The notes under the pieces: generated by a model
The model's database searches: none
Seen by the model: the letters and a program-made list of their open reading frames with translations, nothing else
Told to the model about the DNA's origin: nothing
Part shown: one piece after another, positions 35,631 to 51,100 of the stretch
How positions within the stretch are numbered: position 1 is the first letter of the stretch
Layout of the letters: each line of letters starts with the position of its first letter
NCBI RefSeq assembly: GCF_910592395.1
Contig: NC_088311.1
Span: forward strand, 25,514,646-25,578,645
DNA length: 64,000 nt
Reading direction: 5' to 3'
DNA from: Lineus longissimus
Lineage: Eukaryota; Nemertea; Pilidiophora; Heteronemertea; Lineidae
Position numbers and translations under genes: made by a program

Positions 35631-36108
35631 AACTAAAATTTCACGCCAGAGCACGCGTCTTCACAAGGGTACTCGGACCAGAAAGTTCCCTGTAACTATA
35701 GCTACCACATATAGAAATATGTTGCCTTTTTATAGCGCAATTTCAAAAATGTATAACAGTTCTATACATATGTAATATCACATTCACTTGGTCAATGATG
35801 GAAATGATGGTTAAAATCTATACACGCTCAAGAACTAAACGATATCAGAACACAACATTAACTACCCGGGCCAAGTTGATTTCCACCTCAGCTTGACCAG
35901 AGAAGACTGTACATCTGTGAGTATGGGGGTATGAAATGTACAGTGATGCAGATCAACTGATAGGAAATCAACTCAGTCCAGGTTTTGACCCGCTTTAGTT
36001 TTCTCTAAGATCTGTGCAGACCTTAGCCGTTGATTGTACCACCAATTTGAACAATAGCCAAATACTGAAAAACCATCGGTTGTCCATCATGCTGTGTACC
36101 GAGGTTTA

Positions 36109-39100
36109 TCATACCTCAGTCGTCGCGAGTTCCTCTTCCGGCAATTGAATTATGGGAATTTTGCGAATGGTACTTGGTGAGCGTTCTCTGAAGCTTGCAG
36201 CGGGCTCCAGCACCGGTTCACTGCGCAAGACAGGGTTGACATCCCCGTGTGGAGAGTCCCAATCCTTCACAAGGCTGATATATTCCTCCTCGATGCTATC
36301 CTGAGGCGACAGGCGCCGCGAGCTAGCAACACTGCTGTCACTGCCCAAACTCGCGCTGCGCATCTCAGGCACAAGTTTGTTTCTACGATATTCATATAGC
36401 TCCATTGGTTCTGTGTGTTTGCGCTGCAGCCGGGGCCTGAGCCGCGGGGAGCGGGCTCGCACAGCTAAAGTATGTTTTTGGCCGATACTTGCGTCCGGTC
36501 GAAGAAATTCGTTGAATATTGCATCTGTCTTCTCATCGATACTGAAATCCCTCGATAGCTGGCGCTGTCTCTCTCGACTCTGTGATTTGAAAAAACGACT
36601 GAAGACGGACATCTTACTTGGCGCAGAGTTCTCATCGAAGCTATCCCCCGAAGGTAGTTCTGACCTGTCACTCTCCGGTTCATTGATGCTCTCATAGATT
36701 TGAACAATCTGCCTCTCCCGGCTGTATTCCCGCCGTTTCTTTGAAGCCGTCCGGCCAGTTCTCCCGTTTTTGAACCTTTTGGCGGGAGAGTCGATCCCCA
36801 TAGCAATAACAGAACAACCCTCCATTGGAGATTTATCCGTGGAGTGGCCATCCTCGTCCTCGTTCTCAACACTCTCCTGGTCATCCAATGCAAAGTGGAT
36901 TTGTTTCTTTGAAAGTTTAGGTGCTTGGCCGGCGGTTGACTCGAGAGACTTGTAGCCGCTATCTGCCTTCATCTGCTGCAGCTTGTGGGTTTGACTATCA
37001 CCAGTGCTGTCTGTGTTGTCAGTGGTCGACTCGAATGACGTGGTTGTGTCTACAGGCCGACTGGTGTCCGAGACATCACCGTCCGTGTCCATCGTCTCGA
37101 CACTGTCGAAGCTGTTTTCAGCACTTGCCTTACACGTCACATCGATCTTCTTCAAACGTTTAGACAATATACTCTTATAAGTCTGTCGTCTGTTTTCATA
37201 ATTGGGATGCAAAAGATGCTCTATCTTACTTCCGATTTGTTCACCAACCAGCAATAACTCATTGTCCATGTACACCACTGGTTCAGTATTCGATTCGAAT
37301 GACGTAGTATGTGACGTCATGCCCTGTTCGTGGTCAGGTGACTGGTCAGGTGATGTGGCATCGTCCATGCGAATGGTATCACTGAACTCCTCAGATTCTT
37401 CCTCCTCGAAAGTCGCCCTGAGATTCCAAAGATCACGATATTTCTGTGCGCCATTCAGTGTTTCCGTGTCATCGGTGGTGCCGTCTATACTCGTCATACT
37501 GGTGAGAGAGTCCACTATAATCTCATCCAACATCTCCGCGGCTGCGTCAGAATTGATTTCCTCCAAACTTCCCGTGTCATTATACCGAACCTTGGAGCGA
37601 AAGTTTGGAGAGCCACCACCCTCAGATACCACATCGTAATCTGCATTGTAAAATGGTCCTTTGTGAAATTGTTGGAAGTTTAATGAGTCGTAGTCATTGC
37701 CGTGAAGGTCGCCTTCATAACTCTTCACCCGCCTTGATATCACGTCCTTGTCTAAGGGACTCACAGTCTCCATGCTGTGGGAGTGTCTATTGACGTTGAC
37801 AGGGCGCACATCCAAGTGAGTAGGAGGACTCGGCTTGCGTTGCCGCTCGTCCATAGAAGACCGTGATCTGCTCTTACTGATTTTACTAACTTTACTAGCT
37901 CTACTGTCTATACTGCTGTTGCTATTCGACGTGTAATGTATCTCTGCGCGAACTTCTGTCTTTGTCGATTTCAGCACCGGTGAAGGAGTCTCCTGCAAGT
38001 CCTTATCTATAGGTAGCATAGGCGTCGTCTGGTCCACGTGGACATCATAGTATCCATCATGCAAGGAGGGGTCATCAGTTAAGGCCCGGGTGTAGACACG
38101 GTCTCCTCGGTCGATTGGCAGGGTACCGGGCATGCCCACCGAAAGCTGCCTGATGAGCTGGGCGCCGCCAGGGGGTCGCTCGATCTTTAACTTCTTTAGA
38201 TGATGGTAATCTCCCTCGGCGTAACGACTGAAAGAGACATTGCAACATTTAGAAGAGAAAAGGTTGTTTCGTGACAACTGCAGCTGCAAGACACAATCAC
38301 CATGGATACGAGGAACTGGCGCGTACTAGTCAAATGTCGATCTTAAACCATTATCAAGTGAAAGCTTCGATGCCTTCAGATTAGTGACTAATCATGTCCT
38401 CATCAGCCCTCTGTATTATAGGTAGGCATGATGTTTTCCTCATCTCAACAGATTTATCTTCAATAATCAGTAATTTTTGGGGGGCATTTTTACCAGAATT
38501 CCAATTTCTATATTTCAATTTCTCATTACAAATAACCCATTATTGTTCATTCTGGCAGTCACAGGTGAGATATAAGAACAGACTATGAGAACAGAACAAC
38601 AGATTAACTCTCTCTCATGTGCCATTTTGATCAGTCCTCGGGGACCCCACACAACATAAGATCTGCTGTCTATAAATCAGACTCCAGTCTCTTCCGTTAT
38701 TTCTCCTCACCACCTGCTTGCCCCTGGTGGTGATTACCAGATCTCATCAACTATCGAGGAAAAGGCAATACATGAATCAACGTCCCAATGCAATGAGGAC
38801 ATGTGACAGCCATTATATCTCAACATAGATGTTCTATGTTGGCTCCCGAGTGACTTTTTATTTTGAACTGATCAGCCTCCGAGGAGTGCCCCCCCCCCCC
38901 CGCCCCAATCATATGTACTCCAGATTTGTGATGATCATCATAATTTAAGTAAACTTGGGCTGACTTTCTGGATGATCTACAGTTACCGTAACGGGAAGGA
39001 AAGCCGTCTATTAGGTATTTCTTTATAGGATATTTCTTTCATATCTTTCTTTCATTGATAGGTCGCTATCATTTGGATTCTCTGGACCATCGACATCATA

Positions 39101-42100
39101 GGAATTGAAAAAAGACTTTCAAAGTCTCCAAAGTGATTGTGGACACATGGCCTTGACCCATTGACCTTGGCTCTTTCGACCTTGACCTTCACTTACATGG
39201 AACTTTTCCGTCGTGTCGATCTTTTCCTCGGGTCTGCCGCATCAAAGCTGTGTAGACATTGATACTATTAATACAATTATCAGTACCAGAATGCAGGTTT
39301 TGAGAGCTACATGAACGGTCTTTAAGATGGCCTTATTGAGAGGGCACTTTCGCTCTCTTAATCGTTGCGCCAGGTTGCTGGTTCATTAGCAACACTTCAG
39401 AGTACGTGTTCATCAGTTGGCCATTCACGCTGGCCTTCCATACTATATATTCCATACGGTACATGCAGTTGGGCTATAGTCTGCTTACCCTTGGTTGTTT
39501 ATCACAAGCCGAGAGATTTCACCACTTGCGCATTTCACCACTTGCGTGTTCTCAGCACCAGTGGTGAAAGGACCGAGATTATTATTCAACTGAACATTGG
39601 GACTAAGTCTCTTGAAAACCAAGCAGACAGATCACAGCGCCCATGCGCAGCAACGACATGTAATATTTCATTGGCATGCTCAAATAACTGTTGTGCACGA
39701 CATGATGACAGCAACATGCTATGGCAACCACAGCGTATAAATCCACAGGAATTAGGTGAATGATATCTTCGAAAGAGTTGGGCAAGAATTGGTCGGTAAA
39801 TGATTAGTTGTTTCACACACCTCATTCACATACTTCATTTTTTTCCTTTAGCATAAATTCTCAAAATCAAAAATATATACAATGTACTCGTCTTTCAAAA
39901 CACTATGACACAGATTTCTACTCATTAGGGCACTTTATCTGTCAGATGCCTAACGGGAGCGGCAAAGAAATTAACACCAATTAGACTATACGAAAAATCT
40001 GATCTATACCATTCGCTGCTAATGACTTTTTTTGGTCTCACTTAATCCATCACACTGAGCCGAGACATTGGTAACAAGTCAGAAACCGTCTTGGGTGGAA
40101 ATGACAAGCCGTTTAATTTGATTAATGGATTCTACTTCTTCCCACAGCAGATGAGATATTGTGATCACATCAGGCCATCTTATCTTATGATTCAGAACAA
40201 GATCTGCTCTCGACCACTCGTGTATCTTGTGCCGTGAGACAGATGGAGTAAAGGTGTGGGCGATGATGTTTTGATCAGATTGCTGCCCCAATAAGACCAA
40301 ACCGACATTTCATCACGGTACCCTTTCAAACTACATGTATTTCCTTTGTTACGGCCTGAATATTGTAAAGGAAAATACGATGGCTGAAAGATTCATCAGA
40401 AAGGTTGTCTAAAACGTGCTCTGCTGACGCCAGAAATTAATGTGCCTCACAAACAGTGTGTTGAGAGTGTCAACAAAATAAACAGTTTAAACACATGATA
40501 GACTACAACAAGAAGAAGAAAAGGAAGGGCAACACTCCAAACTGCTACCGCACTGCACACTTGCCAACAACAATAACAAGAGAACGCACAGGGTCATCAT
40601 ACCACAAGATCACATAAGGGGGGATAGACGCAGGGATCGGTCGTTAAATACATTAACAGGATTCATATTTGGCACTTGGATCAGTTATCAAGTATGATGG
40701 AAACATATCATCGCCTTGGAAGAAAACATCAAATTGAATCAAATAAATCCGTTCAGCAAATCCGATTGTGTTTTTTGCTAAAATGACTTGATGTCTTTAA
40801 TCTTGTCATTTTGAACAACCAGTGCCAGCACTCTGCTTGTTCGCCACTGAAGTCACTGGGCAGCCAATACAACATGAAATCATAAAGATGCTTGGAGGTA
40901 GAAGTTAATATTAACGGGTTTATTCCACAAATATGATACGCTTCAGCAGGAAGTATTTGGTTCAAGTCGTTGCAGATGTCTACCACGCGGTATTGGTTAT
41001 GCATAACTGATTGCTTGGAGAATCTAATTTCCAATTACACTAATCTCAAATATCAGTTCTTGGCTCCAATGATTCCAATTTCTCAAGTTAGTTAAAGTAT
41101 ACTGACGGCTAATAGCAGTTTGAACGCACCTCTTTCCTTTCTTGAAGTAGACCGAGAAGTGGTCTCCGGGCAGATCGAGCAAGGGTCTCTCGGTCTCCAC
41201 GTGGAAGGATACTCGCCTTCCTTGACTTGAGCGCTCACTGGGGCATGCTGGCTCCGCCTCGGGTTCCCCCTGCTGCTGGTAGCTACACAAAGATGGCACA
41301 TCAATGGAAGGTTCGCCTGAAAGAGACCATCAAATAGTTAGGGAACGGAATAATGAAATGTTTCGTCTTTGCCACTTTGAGGGTTAAGCAGTCGGAGTAC
41401 TTTCATGTTTCACCGACCCATGAAAGACCCGAAACAAAGATGATTCTCTACGCCAATTTTTTCAACAGTCAGTCAGTTCAAAATTTTGAAAAATTTTCAA
41501 AGTCAAAAAAGTTTTTGGACTGATGATATTGGTGATGTTGGTTCATTTTGAGCGAAAATTTTTTTGTAATAGGAGTGAGTTGAGTGGCTGGGATCGTGCT
41601 GGGTGCCTAACTGTAGGTCCTCCAGCCTGTTACGTCCATCAAATACTTCCGTTTAAATGGGAGCCGACACGACTCTCCCACTCCATGTGGTGTCACCTTT
41701 GTGGTGATGCACGATACAAACTGGCTCAAGTGAAGGTCAGGTATTCATGCAATCTCTGACATAATTTACGTCACACCGACCAACAACATGGTAAAAAAAG
41801 GATGGTTTTTTTTAGTTTACTTAACTTGGCGGAGCTTCATCTACTTACTCGAGACAGAAATAGAAAGTAGATGGTAGTTTCTTTACGACTCGAAGGGTTT
41901 TATCTTATCTTTTATCATAACTTGATATAATCGGTTTTATCCAAATTTGAGATCACATGTACGTCATCAGTACGTGTATGATGCACGTTGATAACAGACG
42001 TTAAGCGTGGAACGCAGATTGGACAACCTAGCATTTCTGTTCGAGTTCTTCATGGGCTAAGAGGAACATTTACCAATATCTTGCGCATTTTCTTTCTGTC

Positions 42101-45100
42101 ACTACTGACATAGATATCCCGTAAGGTACTAATGGATTCTCGATATATGATGCACAAAGTACACTAGAAACAGTACATTAGTAAAGCCACTTTCCAAATG
42201 GACATCTTATAATCAAACCTGGTCAAGGGTCACGCTCAGGGCACCTTTTCAGACACACCTTTGATATATGGAGCGAATCTTTTTGCTCCTGAAACTGTGA
42301 TAATTAAGTATTGTATGTAACGTGGATCATACCATGTCTCCATTATGTAGCATGAATCATGCACCGTGGGCGACAAGACTGTGATGTAAACAGGATAGCA
42401 TTTAAATCATGCATTACTTTTGTCATGCATCTTAGATTACGCTTTCTGCCTCCAGACCCTGGCTTAGCCAACAGTTCTATCATAGAAAAAGCTGCTTGTA
42501 GTGAAAAAGTTGAGTAAATTTTGAATTATTTCTAGCAAGCAGATTTGCTAAAGTTGAAATGCTCACACGTGTGAAGCCCCCGTGAAATCTGTAGATAGTC
42601 CTTAAAAACATTCAATAAATTACCCAAACAACTTTTTCAAGGAGGAGTTGTTTGTGAATATAAATCATAGGTAGTTTTACAGCTGCTCGTTTTGTTTCTA
42701 CCGGGGAATCTGCAATCCCGCCTCCGTGGCATTTCTCCAATCGCACACGGACTTGGGACGAGGTTGGTATTTTCATTAGCATGACTGCAGACGACGGTCC
42801 ATCATTCCCCCATCTCCCCCACCAAAGCTTTGACATGGCCAGGCCCTCGGGGTTTAGCAAGACATTGAGAGTCTGTCGGGACCTCGAATCCATACTCATT
42901 GGTTGAACCATTCACATCATCTCACCTTTAAGTGACTCCTGATAGCGTTTAACGTGCAAGTCGATGTTGTCTTCTTCTTCATGATCACATCTGTCGCTGG
43001 CTCTGAAAAGGGACACTGAACCAATAAGGTATACACCGACCTAGTAGAACAGGAAACATGGCAGCATGCGGGAAAGCAGTCTCTATGCAGCCACTTCATC
43101 TCCGGCCTAATGACAGTGTAATCAATGCATGTCTTGAAGGACGAATGATGTCACAAATGTCAGGTGATTACGGTGGATTCATTCTCTAAAAATCACGAGA
43201 GAAGGAGCGGAACGTATATGGATGAGTAGGAATCCATGTCAAACTTTCATAAAATCACAAAGATTTATTTGATGAAAAACTAACCCTTGCAAATGTGTAC
43301 AAGGCTATTATAGGCCGAAACTATCATGTTCTTCATTTTTGTGCTGTGGATTGTTCGCAAATTGATTCCAAACATGCTCGAAATCTTCGCAGTTTAGAAA
43401 AAAACCTTACCACTTACTTTTGGGCCATCAGAAGACCTCTCCTCATTTGAGAACAGGTTCTGCACCTCAGACCCCGAGTCAATGCTTTCACACTCTAACA
43501 CTTACTCCTGATCACTAGACGACCTCTCCTCATTTGAGAACAGGTTCTGCACCTCAGACCCCGAGTCAATGCTTTCACACTCTAACACTTACTCCTGATC
43601 ACTAGACGACCTCTCCTCATTTGAGAACAGGTTATGCAACTCAGACACCGAGTCAGTGCTTTCAAACTCTAACACTTACTCCTGATCACTAGACGACCTC
43701 TCCTCATTTGAGGACAGACTCTACATCTCAGACACCGAGTCAATGCTTACATACTTTAGCACTTACTCCTGATCACTTGACGACCTCTCCTCAGTTGAGA
43801 ACAGGTTCTGTACCTCAGACACCGAGTCAGTGCTTTCAAACTCTAACACTTACTCCTGACCACTGGACGACCTCTCCTCATTTGAGGACAGACTCTACAC
43901 CTCAGACACCGAGTCAATGCTTACATACTTTAGCACTTACTCCTGACCACTGGACGACCTCTCCTCAGTTGAGAACAGACTCTACACCTCAGACACCAAC
44001 TCAATGCTTTTCAATTTTAACACTTACTCCTGATCACTAGACGACCTCTCCTCATTTGAGAACAGGTTCTGCACCTCAGACACCGAGTCAATGCTTTCAT
44101 ATTTCTTAATTGGTCTGTAAGCTCTGTCTGGAGACGACCGTGTGCACACAACCGGTTGTCTGAAAAGAGAACAGGCATTTTCATAGAGAGACAATAAAAT
44201 GCACCATTGAAATAGCCAGCATTTCATCTTGTAATCGATGGATGACACCTCTGATAAAAGCATGTCAGCTCATAATTAATCCACGTGGTGGTGGGGGGGG
44301 GGGGGGGATGTACGCCATATTCAGAACTGGCTGAAAGGCGGTGTGTCGATAGATAGATGATATACATATGTGTCTATTTATGTGTCACCTCCTCATGTGA
44401 ACCAGCCTATGTGAGACACCATACATAAATACATTTTAGAACTTGTATATTAGGCCATGTCGCCCTGGTTGGGATATGGTTCACCTCAATCCTAAAATTA
44501 TTGTACAGGGACACACTCATATTGGAGACGGGAGTAGGCCGATTACAGTCACAACCGTTATATTGTTGATGTTTCAATCGGGAGTAGCCCTACATATAAA
44601 GCCACAGCCATTGACAAGACTCGACGTCCCAGATGGCCAATAGAATTAGCTGGTAGTGGTCTTAATCTCTGCTTGAGAAAAAAAATAGGTGTTTTGTGAC
44701 ATGGCTCGTTCGACCTTGGTTCTGGTCTGAATGCCCCAGCTGATGAAATGTCACAATATTTGCCATGGCCATCAAGACTAACTTGATGTTGACGGAGAAA
44801 TGTTGCCCAGTTGATGGTGACAACGATCTGTAGGTGTTCCAGGTTTTATGACCGTATTTTGCTGGTGCAATGTGCCGGCATTTGTATCTGTAATAGAGAA
44901 TACTTCGCAGACCTACACTCCGAGCTGTAGGCTTACCAATGACCACCACCAACATCAAAGTAATTTTTATATAGCTGAGTTTGTCTGAAAGTGGAATGCA
45001 GCACTGCTATTTAGTAGCATCGAGAGAGACAAGAAACCTGATTCGTCTTGTGTGAGGACATGCTATTTGTAGACATGCTTTCTGTTGATACCCTCGACCT

Positions 45101-48100
45101 CAATAGACATTTCTGCGCGGATACATCCAATGGAAAACTTACCACATTCAGTGAATCCGCACCACAAAATGTCATGCTTGCCACAGGTGTCTATTTCATT
45201 TTCACTTTGTATAAGGCATGTACACGAGCATTGTACACAGCTGCACCCTGCTTCCAGGTTCGATTTCCAAAAGCGCGAAAACACATATTTGTGGACAATG
45301 AAGTTCAATAAATTCTGATTCAACGAGACACAAGTAGACATCACCACAAACGCAATGGTACCTCTTGTACGAATATTGGTTATGCCATCGCCGAGAAATC
45401 GGCTCTACAAAAAATAGCCTGCACAGATTTAACAGATCACTTACCCACGTGAGTCAATAAATTTATGCTTAATGACTCAGCACCATATCGAAATACTAGG
45501 CCTAGTCGCCACACATATCTCCGAACAATCACCAGTTCTATCTTTAGCGGGCCTGTGGTGACAGCATTACTCATACCAGGCCTTTATCCTTACCTAGCAA
45601 CAGCTATTTCTGTCGATCCATTTATTTCTATCTCTTAACAATCACTGTACTTCTGCCTTAGAGGGTATATGATGGCAGCATCACTGATTTGATGAGTCAT
45701 GACGTTAAACAGGAAAACATTTTTACGAATAAAAGTAAGTTTTCAATTAAAATTTTCTTTCACTTCCGCCGGTATCCACCCTAAACGGGCATTGTTTAAT
45801 GGGTATGTTGCTACATTCATTGTCTGAATTCGGTTGAATGACGCGTGTCAATATCCACTAAAAAGTGATGAGAAAATTGTCCATAACGATAGTTGAAAAG
45901 GCTAGCCACGTTTGTTTATATAACAGAAGCTAAGGGAACAAGATCTGGATGTTTCTTCACTTTACCAAACTCAAATTCACAATTACATGAACCCTTTTGC
46001 ACTTTCTTGAGGTTTCGCAATTGCTATACCTTGACTGACGACTATATCTCGACCCCAGTTGCTTCCACATACTCCTTTCGTTCCCCAAAGATACAGAAAC
46101 CGGACACAGAAACGAGGGTGATCTGTTATCTGATTATGCATGGCATTCAGCAGCTTAAGGCAGTCATAGTTTGACGTCAGATGCTGCGAGCTTGCCTTGT
46201 ACTGGTTTATATTTAGATGACCATCTCCGCTGACGCACACGATCCCGGGAATCTGTAGTGTTGTGGCATTAAGAGATGAGACTTGTTATATCATGTTGAC
46301 TAATACCTCCTTTTCTGCTTAGGTGACTGTCATATTGAGACCAAGATCAAGAATAACAAGAACAATAATAAACAATGTAAACAAAGCCTTCAAAAGACTT
46401 AAAGTCTCCAAAGTGAACCAAATATATACTGCGGTGCGAGGCTTTTTTCGTAAAAAAAACCCTATCAGCTTTATGAGGGAAGACTCCACTTGATCAACAC
46501 CATTAGGGAATACCTCAACGAGGGACAGCAAATGCTTTTCTATCACACTGGTCATTATCATAGTGCGTTGACATGTTATGAAATGCGATTGCATACGATC
46601 TGCCAGCGCTGGCGTCAGATGTTGTTTTGGTGAACAATGACTTATGACAGCTACTGGTCGCACCTCTTAAAGAATCACCTTGGGGCGGGTCGCTACAGCA
46701 TCAATCCTAGGCAAGGTGATTTCAAACTTAGTCGCGCCACTGGTATAATCAATAGGCCTACCCATGACCCGCTACCAACAGTGTATACATACGGGCGAGC
46801 CTACCCACGACCCGCCATCATCGCCACCAACAGCGAAATACGGGCGAGCATACCCATGACCCGCCATCATCGCCACCAACAGTGTAGACATACGGGCGAG
46901 CCTACTCATGACCCGCCATCATCGCCACCAACAGTGTAGACATACGGGCGAGCCTACTCATGACCCGCCATCATCGCCACCAACAGTGTAGACATACGGG
47001 CGAGCCTACTCATGACCCGCCATCATCGCCACCAACAGTGTAGACATACGGGCGAGCCTACTCATGACCCGCCATCATCGCCACCAACAGTGTAGACATA
47101 CGGGCGAGCCTACCCACGACCCGCCATCATCGCCACCAACAGTGTAGACATACGGGCGAGCCTACTCACGACCCGCCATCATCGCCACCAACAGTGTAGA
47201 CATACGGGCGAGCCTACTCATGACCCGCCATCATCGCCACCAACAGTGTAGACATACGGGCGAGCCTACTCATGACCCGCCATCATCGCCACCAACAGTG
47301 TAGACATACGGGCGAGCCTACTCATGACCCGCCATCATCGCCACCAACAGTGTAGACATACGGGCGAGCCTACTCATGACCCGCCATCATCGCCACCAAC
47401 AGTGTAGACATACGGGCGAGCCTACCCACGACCCGCCATCATCGCCACCAACAGCGAAATACGGGCGAGCCTACTCATGACCCGCCATCATCGCCACCAA
47501 CAGTGTAGACATACGGGCGAGCCTACCCCGCCATAATGCTGACATCATCGGCGCCTTTTTGCCCCTATGTTTTCACATCAAATAAAGAAACTAGATGCAT
47601 TTGGCTATCTGCCGGTGGTAATGGCACCTCAGTGCAACCTCAACGTGCTCATGATGTGACGATAGCAAATCTCACGGGTGCGTCGGAAATCCGAAATATT
47701 GCCGACATCATCGGCGCCAACAACTATTTCTTTTGGCCCTGCCGGAGTCTTTCAAAACAATTGACTGATTGACTCTGACCCTGCTGACCTCGATTTTTAA
47801 AAACTTTGAAAAAGATGCCATTTAAACGTTAAATCAACTGCAAAGATAATCTTTTATATCGCCGAGGTATATAAATACGATATGTTGAGAAAAATCTGTA
47901 CAACTATCGAAATATACGATTACTTGGAACTATTTCGGACAATCACTTTGCCACATGCGCGACGTTGTCACAATTGCTGCGCGCTCGTTTGCATACCGCA
48001 TATAAAGAGGCGAATAAAATCTCCATGAAGCATGAAAGCCTTGACGGTTGAGCGCTAAGAGTGTCTGACAGTGGATCGGCTGGTCACGGGTTCGACTCCC

Positions 48101-51100
48101 GGTGAATCTGTCAGAGTTTTCTCTTTTTTTCTCCTTCCTTATCTTGTTATCTAATCATCGATGTACAGATGTGGAAATTTTCATTATTATCATTATCATA
48201 CCCGGCACCCAAACTTTTCAAACTGCAGCACATACTGATTCCGGGCGTTCGAGTGCTACCGAGGATGGTTCGAATTGGTAGCTGGTATTTTCAAGGATAC
48301 TTTGAGGCAAAAAAGTATTAGTGTCGGACCGTGACTTTTCCAATCAGAATTAGTCAAAGGGTATCCTGAGCTTCAGGCTTTTTATACTCTTCGTCATATC
48401 GAGAGGCGGAGGATATTGAAAACCACTGGTGCCTGGATGGTTAAAGGGGAGCAAATCGGCAGCATATACTGATTCCGGGCGTTCGAGTCTCTATTTTCCT
48501 GAGATTCAGAATGAGGAGGCAAGATCGATGATTATCAGAACAGCCCCTTCTGCCCTGCTTGACAACCATAGTTCATCTTTATTAACAAAATCGAGCATGG
48601 TAAAACGCTGTCCGATCCTGGACGCCCTCGATAAACAGAGTTCACCTGGCTTATTGAGTATGAGGGCAATGCAAGAAGGCTCGACTTACTCGAAGAAGCT
48701 TGTGTACTCAGGATATTGGGTATAGACCAGAAACATTCAATGATAGAAAAACTTTTCTAGATCAGAATAGTATTATACGGGATATTTTGGAGTTCATATC
48801 AACTATATCAAGTTCGGGGGTGGTTGAATCAATGCAAGTGCACTCTCAATATTGGTCGGTCTTGAGAATAATGTCGGTTTGGCTCAGACTTAAAATCCAT
48901 CTACCAATCCACAATGCCCAAATCGATAACTCATCCAGCTAACAAATCATTAGAGTTCAAAGTGGAACCTCCGTTAATCTATGGATTAAGCGAGACATTT
49001 ACACTTTTCAATTCCCTCATGTGAAGAAGATGTATCACTAACGTTCAAGATAAGGCCAGATAAACTGTGGAGAAATCGGGACTCATATTTAAACTTGGGG
49101 GGGGGGGGGTTAGGGTAGAGCTGAATGAGAAGATCTATATCGAACACTGAATAATGTAAATAGAAGCACAAAGGATCTAAATTATTTTAACAAGCTTGGC
49201 GTTGTATCATCAAGAGGTGGCTGAGGCAACTGACTCTGTCGATAGGGTTTACTTGCTCGGTCAACATAGAGAAGGCTCATATCCAAAGTGTTGTTTCCGA
49301 TAGTGTTCGACTTACCTTTTAAGCACCTTTTTTCTCTTGAAGCAATATTTACAAAACAGTATCACAGATATGACGAGAACGAGTCCACCCACTACACCGG
49401 CGATGAGGACGACGATAGTGATCAGCGGTTGGAGGTGGGCTGGGGGTTGGTCATCAGGGCGCTGAAATGAGACAACAGAAAGAAGTAATAAGCATTTTAT
49501 TCACAAAATACACATTTACTCAGTGCTTTCTCGCTTCAAAAAGAAAGGTACCGACACCGTAGAATCCATTCTGAGAAGTTGTTGCCAGGAAATCTGAGAG
49601 ATAACCTCAGTTTGAGTACCAAATGCTTGGATTCAAGCAGGGAGGATGGCGTCTTTACCGTTGACTAAAACTAAGCAAACATTGTCTTGGAGACGCCTAT
49701 TTCCTGGTCGGTCAGTGCTGTTATCCCCCTATATGCATGAAATAAGTCGATGGTATCAAAGCGATCAAGTCGAAGCTTGATCTCGCTAAGAAAAAGGTAC
49801 GCGCCCTGCGCCACGTGGAGATATTGCTCAGTGGCGACAAATTCCATTCTTTAATGTGTGGCGTATTCGGGGATGAATTAAGAGGTCCAATCCATAGACG
49901 AGAGACTGTGAGAGACGGTGCTCGTCTAAACAAATCACCGTCAGTGGTTTTGACGTGTATGACCTTTTCCGATGTTATTGCTTGCTTGAATCAATTCTAT
50001 GGGCACACTATGATTGAATAGTCGTTGCAGTGTCGCTGACTGATCCCAGTAATTCTGAATTGGATGGAGTTGAGGAATAAACAGATTCGTAGGCGTACTT
50101 CGATTAAGTCATGGGGAAATACAGGTGGCAGTCAAAAACTAGAAAAATGACTGTCTAAAAGACAATATCTAATCTCATATCTTCATTTGGCAGATCATCG
50201 TCAATTTAACGGATGGACCAACTAGACTGTAATCGCTTTATCAGGTTGGCAAAAGGTTTGGCGACAATCCATTTCTTTAAAGGCAGGGATTCGCTGCCGG
50301 GTGGACACATATGACCCATCCAGAGAGCCTAGGCCTACTAGGTGCATGATAACATAATACACAGTTAATGCACTATGAGAACGTGCACCTTTATGGTTAA
50401 GATTGAGAGCATCTTGTTGGGAACACTCGACAATAAAAGACTCAAGGATTCACAGAGAAGGACATTAGCTGGTAATATTTATCAGAGTCTTTGATGTCAA
50501 CCAGGGTTTTTCTTTGCGTGTCACTGGGACTAGGCACTCGCACACCTTTCTTCTATCATCTGCAATTGAGTTGACCACAGCCAGTCCAATACGTCGATCA
50601 CACGGGTTGGAGACGACCATCAACATGACCACACACACGCTTACCATGAACTTTTCTATCCATTGGACATTTTCGATATATTCCTTTTCTCGAGCGTCTA
50701 GCATTTCCTTACTATCCATATCCTTTGTTTATATCACAAACATCAAAGAGTCTATCCACTTGAAATCAACAGAGATCGCGTGGCGTGTACTCGGACAGGC
50801 TAGCAGTGAACGGTCGACTGTTTTAAGCGGACTGGGTGAGCTGATACCCAGACTCGGTTGTTTACCTCCTGCCAGGATTGCCCCAGACTCTCACCATCTG
50901 ACGTCTCACATAAGTAAGTCATTATATAATCCATAGATAATAAGACACTGAGCGATATGGTGACAATAAAAAACTGACGTAACCTGAGTGGGAGGGGGCG
51001 TACGCGTATCGTACCATTCAAGACCGCAAATCGCCCAGTCCTTGTTGACGAAACACGTTCTGGATCAGATCACTTGAAAACGGGCCTGTTGCCGACATCG

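Noticed and set aside
46319-46663. 114-codon minus-strand frame with a hydrophobic C-terminal stretch
   Set aside because: It lies in an intron, has no splice signals or recognisable family, and its hydrophobicity follows from AT-rich composition.
48045-48115. Possible tRNA gene with a good B-box
   Set aside because: GGTTCGACTCCCGG is present, but no matching acceptor stem or anticodon arm can be folded, so at most it is a SINE or tRNA fragment.
49748-50021. Plus-strand stretch with protein-like composition (K-S-K-L-D-L-A-K-K-K-V-R-A-L)
   Set aside because: It lacks an ATG at its start and a convincing acceptor, and matches no family I know. It could be a decayed element fragment.
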